From positions 1-64,000 of the forward strand of contig NZ_QCZJ01000024.1 of NCBI RefSeq assembly GCF_003075435.1: a DNA stretch of 64,000 bases, in the 5' to 3' direction. Positions 7,269 through 17,645 of the stretch are shown piece by piece. Source of the DNA: Terrimonas sp. (GTDB taxonomy: Bacteria > Bacteroidota > Bacteroidia > Chitinophagales > Chitinophagaceae). The notes beneath the pieces are model-generated. The model saw only the letters and a program-made list of their open reading frames with translations. It was not told where the DNA came from and ran no database searches. A program made the position numbers and the translations under genes. The number at the start of each line of letters is the position of its first letter. The first letter of the stretch is position 1.

Positions 7269-10200
7269 ATGCAACAAGTTCTTCAAAAAGCAAAACGTGT
7301 CTGCTTAATCGTTATGGCATTGTGCATAACTACAGCAGCAGTATTTGCTCAGTCGATTGCTGTTAAAGGAAAAGTAGCTAATGACAAAGGTGAAGCTTTG
7401 GCCAATACCACTATTGTTGTAAAAGGTACTAACAATGGTACCACAACAAATGATGCCGGAGAATTTAGTATTAATGTACCCGGCACAAAATCAGTATTGG
7501 TGATTACCGCCGTCGGGCATCAGTCACAGGAGATAACAGTTGGTAATCAAACCAACATTAATGTAACCCTGCTTTCAGGCGAGGCCTCACAGTTGGAATC
7601 TGTGATAGTAGTAGGTTACGCAACACAGAAAAAAGTAACCGTAACCGGTGCTGTGGCGCAGGTTAAGGGGTCTGAGTTGCAGAAATCTCCTGCCGTAAAC
7701 CTTTCAAACTCACTGGCAGGCAGGTTGCCTGGTATTACTGCTATTAATAGCAGTGGTGAGCCTGGTTACGACGGTTCTACCATACGCATTCGCGGTACAA
7801 ATACCTTAGGAAACAGCTCAGCATTAATTGTAATAGATGGTGTGCCAGAGCGTGCCGGCGGTTTTGACCGTTTAAACCCTGCAGACATTGAAAGTATGTC
7901 AATATTGAAAGATGCATCTGCCGCTATATATGGAGCAAGAGCTGCAAACGGTGTAATACTTATTACCACCAAACAGGGTAAAACCGGAAAGCCTAGATTG
8001 TCTTATGATTTTAACCAGGGCTGGGCACAGCCTACCGTTATTCCTAAAATGTCGAATGTACTGGAATACGGGGAAATCAGGAACCAGAACCAGGTATTTG
8101 ATAATGTAGCGCCGGCAAATTGGGCTGCAGCATGGCAGGCAATTCAAACTACAGGAACATATATTAACCCGGATAATGGAAACGAAGTAAAGGCCGCATT
8201 AGGCTTTATGCCGGAAGAAATGGAAAAATATCGTAACAAGTCAGATCCATGGGGTTACCCTGATACTGACTGGTTTGATGCGGTGTTAAAAAAATGGTCA
8301 CCACAACAGCGGCATAATCTTCAGTTGAACGGTGGTACCGAGAATGTGAAATACCTGCTTTCAGTGGGACATCAGAATCAGGAGGGTTATTATAAAAACT
8401 CTGCTACCGGGTATAAGCAATATGACATGCGCTTTAACCTGGATGCAAAAATTAATAAATACCTGCGGGCAAATATTGGTGTATCAGCACGTGAAGAAGA
8501 TCGTTTCTTCCCTATCAGAAGTGCAGGAGCCATCTTCAGAATGCTGATGAGAGGTAAGCCACAGGAAAATGCCATTTGGCCGAACGGGTTGCCAGGAAGA
8601 GATATTGAATTTGGAGATAACCCGGTAACCATTACTACCAATGCAACCGGTTATGATAAGGATAAAAGGGATTATTTTCAATCAAATGGAAGAATTGAGT
8701 TTGACATACCCGGTGTGGAAGGCTTAAAGCTCAGTGGTATTGCTTCTTTGGATAAGTCTTACAGGAATGTGAAAAGATGGGAAACGCCCTGGTATTTATA
8801 TTCCTGGGACAAAAGTACATACGAGGCTGATGGCGTTACCCCGCTATTAATACGCGAGCTGCGTTCCAACTTCCAGGATCCCCGCCTTAATCAATTAAAT
8901 GAAACCGTGCTGAATATCCTGTTGGGTGCAATGCTGAATTATGATAAATCTTTTGGTGACCACACGTTTAATTTTTTAGCGGCGGTAAACAGGGAAAGCA
9001 TAAGGGCAGATAATTTCAGCGCCTACCGGCGTTTCTTCATTTCTTCTGCTATTGACCAGATGTTTGCCGGTGGCGACAGGGAGAGAAATAATGGTGGGGG
9101 TGCATACGAAAGAGCCCGTTTGAGTTATTTCGGTCGCCTGGGATATAACTTCAAAGAAAAATATTTAGCAGAGTTTTTATGGAGATATGACGGTTCGTAT
9201 ATGTTCGCGCCGGATCAGCGCTGGGGCTTTTTCCCTTCAATCTCTGCAGGATGGAGAATTTCTGAAGAGGATTTCTTCAGGAATAATGTTTCATTCATAG
9301 ATAACCTGAAGCTGAGAGCTTCTTACGGAAGAATGGGTAATGACCAGGTATATTACAATGATGTATTGCAGGAGTTCCACTATATGTCTACCTATGGCTT
9401 TGATCGTTCTTATATTATTGATGACCAGGTGATGAAGGCTATTTATGAAAGAAGGGTGCCAAACCCGGGCTTTACATGGGAGGTTGCTAATAATATGGAT
9501 ATCGGGCTGGAAGGCTCTTTACTGAATAACAAATTGTCTTTTGAAGTAGATTATTTTGTAAATAAGAGAGAGAAAATCCTGATCCAGCGGTTAGGATCTA
9601 CGCCCGGAAGCTCAGGTATCAGGAGTTTATTACCACCGGTAAATGAAGGTAAAATTGAGAACAGGGGATTTGATTTCAGGGTAGGATATAATGGTAGTAT
9701 AGGCGACCTTACCTATAGTGTTTCCGTAAATGGCGGTTATGCAAAAAACAAAATTGTGTTTTGGGATGAAGGAAATGTACCGGAATGGCAGCGCTCTACC
9801 GGCAAGCCTTTCGGAACCAACGGAGCAGCTTTTTTAGCATACCAGTATGATGGTGTATTTGTTGATCAGAAAGATATTGATGCCAATGCCATTGATTACA
9901 GTGGGGCGGGAGGTACTAACCTGCGTCCTGGTGATATGAAGCTGAAAGATATTAATGACGATAAGGTAATTAATGGTGATGATATGGTGCGGCTAGACAA
10001 AACCAGGGATCCGCGGTTTACAGGTGGTTTTTCAATTAACCTGCAATATAAAAACTTCGATCTTTCCCTGCTTTTCCAGGGTGCTACAGGAGGGCTGCTG
10101 TTTATTGGTACTGAGTCGGGTGATATTGGTAACTACCTGAAATATTCCTATGATAACAGGTGGTCAATTGATAATCCGAGCAGCGAACACCCACGACTGG

Positions 10201-10487
10201 CAAACAGGAATAATACCTATTATACCAATGGCGGGCAGGCAGGAAATAATACTTACTGGCTGAGAAACAGTAATTACCTGCGTATGAAAAATCTTGAAAT
10301 TGGCTATAATCTTCCTGCTAATATCGGGAAGAGATTAGGTATGTCTAATTTCAGGGTATATGTAAATGGTCTGAATTTAATTACCTGGGATGAATTGGGA
10401 ATTTTTGATCCTGAATCAACCAGCAGCAGCGGGCAATACTATCCGCAAGCCAGAATTATTAACGTAGGTGCCAGAGTAACTTTTTAA
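7269..10487 (+). CDS. SusC/RagA-family TonB-linked outer membrane transporter
   Basis: A 1072-residue outer membrane porin that imports glycan fragments, energised by TonB. Signal peptide at 1-27 (ends VFAQ), a carboxypeptidase-regulatory-like domain at about 30-110 (VKGKVANDKGEALANTTIVV), the TonB-box-like VIVVGYATQKK near 113-123, the plug with the SusC signature SMSILKDASAAIYGARAANGVILITTK (about 209-235), then the 22-strand barrel ending in GARVTF with terminal Phe. It pairs with the SusD 11 bp downstream. The substrate is unknown; the oxidoreductase and DUF1080 neighbours suggest a glycoside processed through 3-keto intermediates. Confidence 0.95.
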   Translation: MQQVLQKAKRVCLIVMALCITTAAVFAQSIAVKGKVANDKGEALANTTIVVKGTNNGTTTNDAGEFSINVPGTKSVLVITAVGHQSQEITVGNQTNINVTLLSGEASQLESVIVVGYATQKKVTVTGAVAQVKGSELQKSPAVNLSNSLAGRLPGITAINSSGEPGYDGSTIRIRGTNTLGNSSALIVIDGVPERAGGFDRLNPADIESMSILKDASAAIYGARAANGVILITTKQGKTGKPRLSYDFNQGWAQPTVIPKMSNVLEYGEIRNQNQVFDNVAPANWAAAWQAIQTTGTYINPDNGNEVKAALGFMPEEMEKYRNKSDPWGYPDTDWFDAVLKKWSPQQRHNLQLNGGTENVKYLLSVGHQNQEGYYKNSATGYKQYDMRFNLDAKINKYLRANIGVSAREEDRFFPIRSAGAIFRMLMRGKPQENAIWPNGLPGRDIEFGDNPVTITTNATGYDKDKRDYFQSNGRIEFDIPGVEGLKLSGIASLDKSYRNVKRWETPWYLYSWDKSTYEADGVTPLLIRELRSNFQDPRLNQLNETVLNILLGAMLNYDKSFGDHTFNFLAAVNRESIRADNFSAYRRFFISSAIDQMFAGGDRERNNGGGAYERARLSYFGRLGYNFKEKYLAEFLWRYDGSYMFAPDQRWGFFPSISAGWRISEEDFFRNNVSFIDNLKLRASYGRMGNDQVYYNDVLQEFHYMSTYGFDRSYIIDDQVMKAIYERRVPNPGFTWEVANNMDIGLEGSLLNNKLSFEVDYFVNKREKILIQRLGSTPGSSGIRSLLPPVNEGKIENRGFDFRVGYNGSIGDLTYSVSVNGGYAKNKIVFWDEGNVPEWQRSTGKPFGTNGAAFLAYQYDGVFVDQKDIDANAIDYSGAGGTNLRPGDMKLKDINDDKVINGDDMVRLDKTRDPRFTGGFSINLQYKNFDLSLLFQGATGGLLFIGTESGDIGNYLKYSYDNRWSIDNPSSEHPRLANRNNTYYTNGGQAGNNTYWLRNSNYLRMKNLEIGYNLPANIGKRLGMSNFRVYVNGLNLITWDELGIFDPESTSSSGQYYPQARIINVGARVTF

Positions 10488-10498
10488 ATAAACTGATC

Positions 10499-12373
10499 AT
10501 GAACTATATACATAAACTAACTATATTACTATTGCTGATAACAATATCAGTTGGATGCAACAAGGATTTTTTAGACCGAAGGCCGCTTGGAGAAGTATCT
10601 GCTGCTGATGTGTGGAAAGATGCACCTTTATCCGAAGCATTTATAACCAATATTTATGGTGGACTTGGTTTGGGAGGATTTAATGAACAGATGCTGGCTT
10701 CCCTGTCTGATGAAGCAATATTTACACATGCAGGAAGAAATATTAATACAGTAAACGAAGGCAGTGCCAGCCCTACCAATCCAGGATGGGTAAATGGCAC
10801 TTATGAGTGGACCAGTATGTATAACTGGGTAAGAACCTGTAACGTGGCGCTTGCCGAACTGGAAAATGCCACTTTTGACAATCCTGCATTATTGGAAAGG
10901 TTAAAAGGAGAATCCTATTTTCTGAGGGCGTATTTTTATCACCAGTTGGTTAGGTACTACGGAGGCGTTCCGATAGTAGATAAAGTGTATGGGCTCAACG
11001 AGGATTATACTCAGGAAAGGAGCAGCTATGAAGATTGCGTAAACTTTATTTTAAGTGATCTTCAGCAGGCACAAACTTTATTAAGTGGTAAGTCTATTCC
11101 TAAAGGCAGAGCTTCTGTAAATGCAGTATTGGCGCTCAGATCAAGGGTTTTGTTGTATGCTGCCAGTGATTTGCATGATATACCAACCGCCAGCACTAAA
11201 GCCTCTGCCATTGGCGATTACGGTAATAAATCATTAATTGGATATGAATCCGGCGACAGGATTGCCCGCTGGACAGCAGCAAAAAATGCTGCCAAAGCTG
11301 TAATGGATGCAACTTCGGGTTATAAATTAGATCTGACTGCACCGGCAACTGCTGAACAGGGAAGGCTTAATTATAAATCTATTGCAATGGGAGGCGGAAG
11401 CAGCGGACCCGGCATAGATGCTGCTGCAGAAACAGAGATTATATTTGGAAGATATTTTGTGCCGGAAAAAAATGAAGATGCCGGCTGGCATGGAAGGCAT
11501 AACGGTCCTAATGGTTATGCTAATTGGGCGGGCAATACACCTATCGGTTCGTTTGTTGATGCTTTTGAAGTACTGGAAGGTGGAAATGCTGTTCCTTTTG
11601 ACTGGTCAAAACCGGCTCACAAAGCAAATCCCTATATCAACAGAGATCCCCGTCTGTATGCTACCATATTGTATGATGGTGCTTACTGGAAACCCCGTCC
11701 CAACAGCACCCTCGATCCGGTAAGCCGTATTCAAACCGGCGCATATGATATCATTCAGGGTGGGTCTCTTACCACCTGGCAGGGACTCGACACCCGCCTT
11801 TCACCAATTGAGGACTGGAATGGCAGCAGAACCGGTTATTATTTTGTGAAGTTTGTAGATATTAACCCTGCACAAATTGATCAAAGTATGCTGCAATATA
11901 TTCCATGGCCTTTTTTCAGGCATACGGAAGCAGTGTTGAATTATATTGAAGCCTGTATAGAATTAGGTGAAGATGGAGAAGCCGTAAACTGGCTGAATAA
12001 AATACGCTTCAGAGCAGGAATGCCTGCTATTACTGAAACAAGTGGCACAGCATTGAGAGACCGGTACAGGCATGAAAGAAAAATAGAACTGGCATTTGAA
12101 GAACACAGGTATCACGATGCCAGGAGGTGGATGATCGCTCCAACAACATTGGGCAGAAAGGTGACTTACATAAGTGTAACAGGTAAATTTAAGCCTGGTC
12201 AACAGCAAAATGCGCCTTACCAGCACAATGAGGCTATATATAATTACACATATAATCCTGTTGAAAACAATACACATGAAAACAGGAAATGGGACGATAA
12301 AATGTATTATGTTCCCATTCACAGAGACGAGATAAACAGGAACGATAAACTGGTTCAAAACCCCGCGTATTGA
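10499..12373 (+). CDS. RagB/SusD-family surface glycan-binding lipoprotein
   Basis: A 624-residue SusD-like lipoprotein that caps SusC and captures substrate at the cell surface. Lipobox ISVGC puts the lipidated cysteine at residue 20, followed by the family-typical NKDFLDRRPLGE. The N-terminal TPR-like half (LKGESYFLRAYFYHQLVRYYGGVP around 140-165) and the C-terminal RHERKIELAFEEHRYHDARRW (around 523-543) are strong SusD signatures. Length is at the longer end of the family. It lies directly behind susC and forms the transporter complex with it. Confidence 0.95.
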   Translation: MNYIHKLTILLLLITISVGCNKDFLDRRPLGEVSAADVWKDAPLSEAFITNIYGGLGLGGFNEQMLASLSDEAIFTHAGRNINTVNEGSASPTNPGWVNGTYEWTSMYNWVRTCNVALAELENATFDNPALLERLKGESYFLRAYFYHQLVRYYGGVPIVDKVYGLNEDYTQERSSYEDCVNFILSDLQQAQTLLSGKSIPKGRASVNAVLALRSRVLLYAASDLHDIPTASTKASAIGDYGNKSLIGYESGDRIARWTAAKNAAKAVMDATSGYKLDLTAPATAEQGRLNYKSIAMGGGSSGPGIDAAAETEIIFGRYFVPEKNEDAGWHGRHNGPNGYANWAGNTPIGSFVDAFEVLEGGNAVPFDWSKPAHKANPYINRDPRLYATILYDGAYWKPRPNSTLDPVSRIQTGAYDIIQGGSLTTWQGLDTRLSPIEDWNGSRTGYYFVKFVDINPAQIDQSMLQYIPWPFFRHTEAVLNYIEACIELGEDGEAVNWLNKIRFRAGMPAITETSGTALRDRYRHERKIELAFEEHRYHDARRWMIAPTTLGRKVTYISVTGKFKPGQQQNAPYQHNEAIYNYTYNPVENNTHENRKWDDKMYYVPIHRDEINRNDKLVQNPAY

Positions 12374-12593
12374 TGTGTAGGATGTAGAGCGTAAGGTTTA
12401 AGTGTAAGGTTTAAGGTGTAGGGTGTAAGTTCGCTTACCCTGCACCTTTTACCTTTGTGCCCTGTACCTTTTATCCTACAGCTTTTACCTTTTATGAAGC
12501 AGCTCTGCTGTTTTGAATCAAACGTTTGCGTAAACTTCAATCAATTTTATCGGTATTTTAGTGCTCTTATCACTAAACTTCTCATAAGCAAAC
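12374..12593. repeat. AAGGTGTAGGG word-repeat tract with fold-back
   Basis: Between susD and the oxidoreductase gene the DNA is built of variants of GTAAGGTTTAAG / AGGTGTAGGGTGTAAG (about 12391-12430), then of their complements CTTACCCTGCACCTTTTACC (about 12434-12495). The RNA can fold into a long imperfect hairpin, which could attenuate the operon between the transporter and enzyme genes. The remainder up to 12593 is AT-rich with no gene. Confidence 0.6.
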
Positions 12594-13871
12594 ATGAAAT
12601 CAAAACAAAAAAACTCCCGGCGCTTTTTTTTAAAAAATACAATGGGCGCACTGGCGGCATTTACTATTGTACCGCGGCATGTATTAGGCGGTCAGGGATA
12701 TCTTGCACCCAGCGATACGCTTACAAAAGCTATTGTTGGCGTAGGCGGTATGGGGCGTGGCCACATACCTTATGCAGGCACCAAAGTGGTAGCCGTCTGC
12801 GATGTTGATACAAGACATATTCAACTGGCGCTAGACGCAATGGGTGGAGGAAAAGGCGTAAAAACGTTTAGGGATTACCGGGAACTGATCACACTTCCGG
12901 AAGTTGATATAGTGCATGTGGCTACTCCGCCACACTGGCATGGTATTATAGCTTCCGATGCCGCAAGAGCGGGCAAAGATATATGGTGCGAAAAGCCAAT
13001 GACAAGAACCATTGGTGAAGGCAAGCGCCTTGTGGAAGCAGTGCAACAATATGGAAGAATATTCAGGCTGAATACATGGTTTAGGTTTGAAGATAATTTT
13101 TACGGCATGAATACTACCGTTAAGCCTATTAAAAAACTGGTGGAAAGCGGTATGTTGGGTTGGCCTTTGAAAGTTACCGTGAGTAAACATACCGGGTTCG
13201 ACTGGAAATTTTACTGGGTGGGTAAAACACATCTTGAACCGGAAGCCATTCCTGCAGAGCTGGATTATGAAATGTGGTTAGGACCAGCGCCATATAAGCC
13301 ATACAACGCACATCGCGTACATACTACTTTCCGTGGTTACTGGGATTATGATGGTGGAGGTTTGGGTGATATGGGTCAACATTATATTGATCCTGTTCAA
13401 TATTTTTTAGGTAAAGATGATACCAGTCCGGTATCGGTTGAAATAGATGCACCGCAGCAACACGACGATGCAGTGGGAACATGGCGTAAGATCACCTATA
13501 CTTATGCAGATGGTTGCCAGATCATACTTGATGGCGCCGGCACTGAAGAAAAAGCGGCATATATAGAAGGTCCGAAAGGAAAAGTATATAAAGGGTTTAA
13601 ATGTGATATTCCTGATTTTGAAAGAAAGCTTGCCGCATTTCCTGATCCTGAACCACAGGTTACTGATTTTATTGATGCAGTTAAGAACAGGAAAAAATTT
13701 GCATTGAATGAAGCAAACGGGCATCGCTCATGCACGATTGTAAATATGGGGAAAATCGCTTTGCAATTGGGACGCAGTCTCAAATTCGATCCTGTTAAGC
13801 AGGAGTTTATTGATGATGAAGGCGCAAACCGTTTGTTAAACCCGCCATTGCGTGCGCCCTGGTTTATTTAA
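12594..13871 (+). CDS. Tat-exported Gfo/Idh/MocA-family oxidoreductase
   Basis: A 425-residue NAD(P)-dependent sugar oxidoreductase. A twin-arginine signal (SRRFFLKNT, Arg 9-10) with a hydrophobic stretch implies export already folded with cofactor. The Rossmann motif is GVGGMG at 49-54 and the family signature EKP is at 133-135; GLGDMGQHYID near residue 257 is in the substrate domain. Exported members of this family in Bacteroidota are associated with sugar C3 oxidation or other redox steps on glycosides. Its position just before a DUF1080 protein fits a 3-keto-glycoside route: oxidise at C3, then eliminate. Which direction and which sugar are not visible. Confidence 0.9.
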   Translation: MKSKQKNSRRFFLKNTMGALAAFTIVPRHVLGGQGYLAPSDTLTKAIVGVGGMGRGHIPYAGTKVVAVCDVDTRHIQLALDAMGGGKGVKTFRDYRELITLPEVDIVHVATPPHWHGIIASDAARAGKDIWCEKPMTRTIGEGKRLVEAVQQYGRIFRLNTWFRFEDNFYGMNTTVKPIKKLVESGMLGWPLKVTVSKHTGFDWKFYWVGKTHLEPEAIPAELDYEMWLGPAPYKPYNAHRVHTTFRGYWDYDGGGLGDMGQHYIDPVQYFLGKDDTSPVSVEIDAPQQHDDAVGTWRKITYTYADGCQIILDGAGTEEKAAYIEGPKGKVYKGFKCDIPDFERKLAAFPDPEPQVTDFIDAVKNRKKFALNEANGHRSCTIVNMGKIALQLGRSLKFDPVKQEFIDDEGANRLLNPPLRAPWFI

Positions 13872-13929
13872 CTGTGTGCAATTGATATAAAATACATTTT
13901 GTAACCGAACGATAATAATAACATCTTTC

Positions 13930-16900
13930 ATGCTACGTAAATTTTTATTCTTTTTTATAAGCTGTTCGCTCTGTGTTTCGCTGTATGCTCAAACTGACGA
14001 TAACAGAACCGTTACTACCAAAATAGCAGACCTGCTTGCAAAAACGCCTGCAGAAGAAGCTAAGCAATTATTAACAAATGCAGAAGCTGTTGCCAATCTT
14101 GGAGAATCGGGTATTGCTGAGTTGGTGGCTGGTTTAAACAATGGAGGTGATGATACCAGGCTCCATTATGCCATAAACGGATTTTCATATTATGCTATCC
14201 AAACCGGAAAAGAAAACTGGCGTGCCCTTGCTGTAAAAGCATACGGACAGGCACTTTCAAAACTTACCAATAAAGAAGCACAGTTGTTTATCATTACACA
14301 GTTGGAGCATGTTGGTAAAGATGACGCCATTGCTTACCTGGAGCCATTTTTAAAAGACGAACGTTTATCAGACGCTTCCGCAAGAGCTTTAGCTACTATT
14401 AACACTGAAGCGTCAGGTAAGACCTTACTCCAGGCACTTAATGGAGCTAACGGCAATGCACAGTTGTCAATAGTGCAGGCCCTGGGCTATACCAAAAATA
14501 CAGGCGCTTTGCCAGCGCTTTCAGGCTTTGTGGCATCTGGCGATCAGAAGTTAACTAAAGTAGCATTATATGCAATAGCTGAAATAGGAGATCCATCTTC
14601 TGCTAAAATACTTGCAGATGCAGCGGCTAAAAGCAATTACGGGTATGATGTTACCAATGCAACATTTTCTTATCTTTTTTTTCTTAATCAGTTATCAGCA
14701 AATGGCAAAACCGCTATTGCGGAAAAAGCTGCAAAGCAACTGCTCAAAAAAGCTGTGGCAGATAACCAGGTTCAAACACGTATAGCCGCATTGAAATTAT
14801 TGTCGGGCATACAGGGAGACAATAACACGAAGCTGCTTACCGATGCTATGAAAGATAAAAATGCACAGTATCGTGAGGCGGCCTTATCATTCGCCCAATC
14901 TAATCTTAATACCGGCAGTACAGGAGAGTGGATAAAAACATTTAATAAATCAGGTGCTCCGGTTAAATCGGAGATCATAAAAATGTTTGGTAATAATAAT
15001 GTTACTGCCGCTTTACCTGTTGTGCTGCAATCTTTGCAAAACAATGATGCATCTGTAAAGCTTGCTGCTATAGCGGCGGCTGGTAAAATAGGTCAACAGG
15101 AGGCATTGCCTGCACTGCTGGCACTGTTGAAGACGGCTGATGTTACAGATGCAGCCGCAGTTAAAACAGCTTTATTGTCGCTGAAGGGTGAAAACGTTAC
15201 GGAGAGTGCAGGCGCGGCACTTGCTGATGCTTCTCCTGCAGGAAAAGCAGCTATAATTGATGTTTTAGGTGCAAGGCGGGATGATAAAAAGCTGAAGGAT
15301 ATAATAGGTTTGATAAACAGCGGGGATCCTTTAATAAGCACATCAGCAAGAAATGCTGTGAAGCAAATAAAGTCGCCCAGGCAGGTTTCCCAATTAAATC
15401 CATTGTTATTAGCTGCATCCAATGCGCAGGATGTTACCGATATCCAGGATGGAATGATCGCAGGCGTTTCTTCATTTTCCAAAGAAGAACAGCGTACAAG
15501 GTTGGTATTGGAGCATATGAAAAGGGCACCGGAAGATAAGAAGTACTTGTACTATCGGATATTGTCTGGCGTTGGGGGTAATGAAGCCCTGTCAACTGTA
15601 GCTGGTGCTTTTGTTCCTGGTAATAATGCAACAAAAAAAGCGGTGATCGATGCTCTTGCTGAATGGAAAGAAGGCGAAGCTACTACCCAAATCTACCAGG
15701 TACTGCAGCAGTCGGCACAAGGTGATTTTACAAAAGATGCGGTTGATGCATTTATAAAACAGATCAGAGCATCAGATAATACAGGTGATAATAAGCTGAT
15801 CATGTTGCGTAATGCAATGGAGTATGCGCAGAATGCAGATCAGAAAAACAGGATATTAAGCGAGGTGGAAAAATGCAAAACTTTTCCTGCTCTATTATAC
15901 GCCGGCAAATTTTTAGACGATCCTGCCCTGCAGCAGAAGGCAGCGTCTGCGGTAATGAATATTGCATTGGGCGATAAGTCAATATACGGCGATAATGTAA
16001 AGGCGTTACTTGAAAAAACAATTGCTGTTTTAAAAGGCTCGGAAAGCGAATATCAGAAAGAAGCCATACGCAAACATATTGCGGCAATGCCACAGGGTAT
16101 TGGCTTTATTCCATTATTTAACGGTAAAGATTTAACAGGCTGGAAGGGCTTGGTTGCTGACCCTGTTAAGCGTGCCAAAATGGACGCTAAAACATTCGCG
16201 AAAGAACAGGTGAAAGCAGATGCAATAATGCGTGAAGGATGGAGCGTGAAAGATGGTTTGCTGGTATTTAACGGGCATGGAAATAATCTTTGCACAGAGA
16301 AGAAGTATGGAGATTTTGAAATGTATGTTGACTGGAAGATAACCAAAGATGGTGATGCCGGTATATATTTAAGAGGTACACCACAGGTGCAGATATGGGA
16401 TACATCACGTGTGGATGTAGGTGCACAGGTAGGATCCGGCGGATTGTATAATAACCAGAAAAACGAAAGCAAACCGCTTGTTTTAGCTGATAATGCCATA
16501 GGCGACTGGAATACCTTTTATATTAAAATGGTTGGCGACCTGGTAACTGTTTATTTAAATGGAAAGCTGGTAGTAAATGGAGTGCCGCTTGAAAACTATT
16601 GGGATCGTAATATTCCGATTTTCCCTGAAGAGCAACTGGAATTGCAGGCACATGGTACATATGTTGCTTACCGTGATATTTATGTAAGAGAAATACCAAG
16701 ACCCCAACCTTATACGCTTACTGAAGAAGAAAAGAAAGAAGGATATAAAATATTATTTGATGGAACCAACCTGCACGAGTGGACCGGTAATAAAACCGCT
16801 TATACCATTGAAGATGGCGCTATAGCGGTTTATCCAAAAAGAGGAGGTAACGGCAACCTGTACACGAATAATGAGTACGGTGATTTTATTTACAGGTTTG

Positions 16901-17325
16901 AATTTAAACTTACACCAGGCGCTAATAATGGCGTAGGTATACGTGCACCATTAAAAGGCGATGCCGCTTACGAAGGTATGGAAATACAGGTGTTGGATAA
17001 TGAAGCAGATATTTATAAGAACCTGCAGCCTTACCAATACCACGGTTCAGTATATGGTATTATCCCTGCAAAGCGTGGCTTTCTTAAACCGGTAGGAGAG
17101 TGGAATGTAGAAGAGATACAGGCAATAGGTAACAGCATAAAAGTAACCCTTAACGGAACTGTTATTGTAGATGGTGATATTGCTGAAGCAACTAAAAACG
17201 GAACACCGGATCACAGGGAGCATCCTGGTTTATTTAATAAAACAGGGCATATTGGGTTCCTTGGGCATGGGGATATTTTGTATTTCAGGAATATCAGGAT
17301 AAAAGACCTGGGTAAAAAGAAATAG
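13930..17325 (+). CDS. Exported HEAT-repeat protein with two DUF1080 domains
   Basis: A very long (1131-residue) secreted protein. Signal peptide at 1-20 (ends SLYAQ). About residues 40-700 are alanine-rich HEAT/armadillo-like helical repeats (for example VALYAIAEIGDPSSAKILADAA and VKLAAIAAAGKIGQQEALPALLALL). Two DUF1080 jelly-roll domains follow, starting near 724 (FIPLFNGKDLTGW) and 938 (YKILFDGTNLHEW). DUF1080 proteins are known as 3-keto-disaccharide or 3-keto-glycoside hydrolases/lyases, so this is the likely cleaving enzyme of the locus, with the HEAT part as a scaffold or substrate platform. The two domains may be one catalytic and one binding unit. A terminator follows. Confidence 0.9.
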   Translation: MLRKFLFFFISCSLCVSLYAQTDDNRTVTTKIADLLAKTPAEEAKQLLTNAEAVANLGESGIAELVAGLNNGGDDTRLHYAINGFSYYAIQTGKENWRALAVKAYGQALSKLTNKEAQLFIITQLEHVGKDDAIAYLEPFLKDERLSDASARALATINTEASGKTLLQALNGANGNAQLSIVQALGYTKNTGALPALSGFVASGDQKLTKVALYAIAEIGDPSSAKILADAAAKSNYGYDVTNATFSYLFFLNQLSANGKTAIAEKAAKQLLKKAVADNQVQTRIAALKLLSGIQGDNNTKLLTDAMKDKNAQYREAALSFAQSNLNTGSTGEWIKTFNKSGAPVKSEIIKMFGNNNVTAALPVVLQSLQNNDASVKLAAIAAAGKIGQQEALPALLALLKTADVTDAAAVKTALLSLKGENVTESAGAALADASPAGKAAIIDVLGARRDDKKLKDIIGLINSGDPLISTSARNAVKQIKSPRQVSQLNPLLLAASNAQDVTDIQDGMIAGVSSFSKEEQRTRLVLEHMKRAPEDKKYLYYRILSGVGGNEALSTVAGAFVPGNNATKKAVIDALAEWKEGEATTQIYQVLQQSAQGDFTKDAVDAFIKQIRASDNTGDNKLIMLRNAMEYAQNADQKNRILSEVEKCKTFPALLYAGKFLDDPALQQKAASAVMNIALGDKSIYGDNVKALLEKTIAVLKGSESEYQKEAIRKHIAAMPQGIGFIPLFNGKDLTGWKGLVADPVKRAKMDAKTFAKEQVKADAIMREGWSVKDGLLVFNGHGNNLCTEKKYGDFEMYVDWKITKDGDAGIYLRGTPQVQIWDTSRVDVGAQVGSGGLYNNQKNESKPLVLADNAIGDWNTFYIKMVGDLVTVYLNGKLVVNGVPLENYWDRNIPIFPEEQLELQAHGTYVAYRDIYVREIPRPQPYTLTEEEKKEGYKILFDGTNLHEWTGNKTAYTIEDGAIAVYPKRGGNGNLYTNNEYGDFIYRFEFKLTPGANNGVGIRAPLKGDAAYEGMEIQVLDNEADIYKNLQPYQYHGSVYGIIPAKRGFLKPVGEWNVEEIQAIGNSIKVTLNGTVIVDGDIAEATKNGTPDHREHPGLFNKTGHIGFLGHGDILYFRNIRIKDLGKKK

Positions 17326-17347
17326 TATTTGCAGAATACTCCTTAAG

Positions 17348-17380
17348 AGAGGTTGCCTTATAAAGGGCATCCTCTTTTTT
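17348..17380 (+). terminator. Terminator of the susC-DUF1080 locus
   Basis: AGAGGTTGCC (17348-17357) pairs with GGCATCCTCT (17366-17375) with one mismatch over 10 bp, then six T. It is the only strong terminator in the locus, which supports transcription of susC, susD, the oxidoreductase gene and the HEAT-DUF1080 gene as one unit. Confidence 0.8.
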
Positions 17381-17645
17381 AATGTCAGTTTCCCTGGGAA
17401 ATCCCTTGCCTTAAGCGTTCTTTGTGGGGAAAACTGATCACAAAGCTCCACGAAGATTTCACAAAGAGCACGCAGTGCTGATGCTATCTGAAGTTGGTCA
17501 TTTCTTTGGCAGGGTTTACCGAATTTACAAATCCTTCGCCCTACAGGCTATGGTAGTTTAATTTAGGGTGCATCCCAAATTTTCGCTACCAGCCGGTGTA
17601 CCATCTACAAGAAAGTTAACATCCGTGAAAATTTAAAATGCATGC
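17381..17645. other. Intergenic region with CACAAAG words
   Basis: Non-coding DNA between the Sus locus and kdsA (convergent). It contains ACAAAGCTCCACGAAG and CACAAAGAGCACGCAG near 17440-17475, the same word family as the larger tract at 60188-60251. No gene is seen. Confidence 0.5.

Noticed and set aside
11418-11723. 101-codon frame inside susD
   Set aside because: It is an out-of-frame reading of a strong SusD gene on the same strand.
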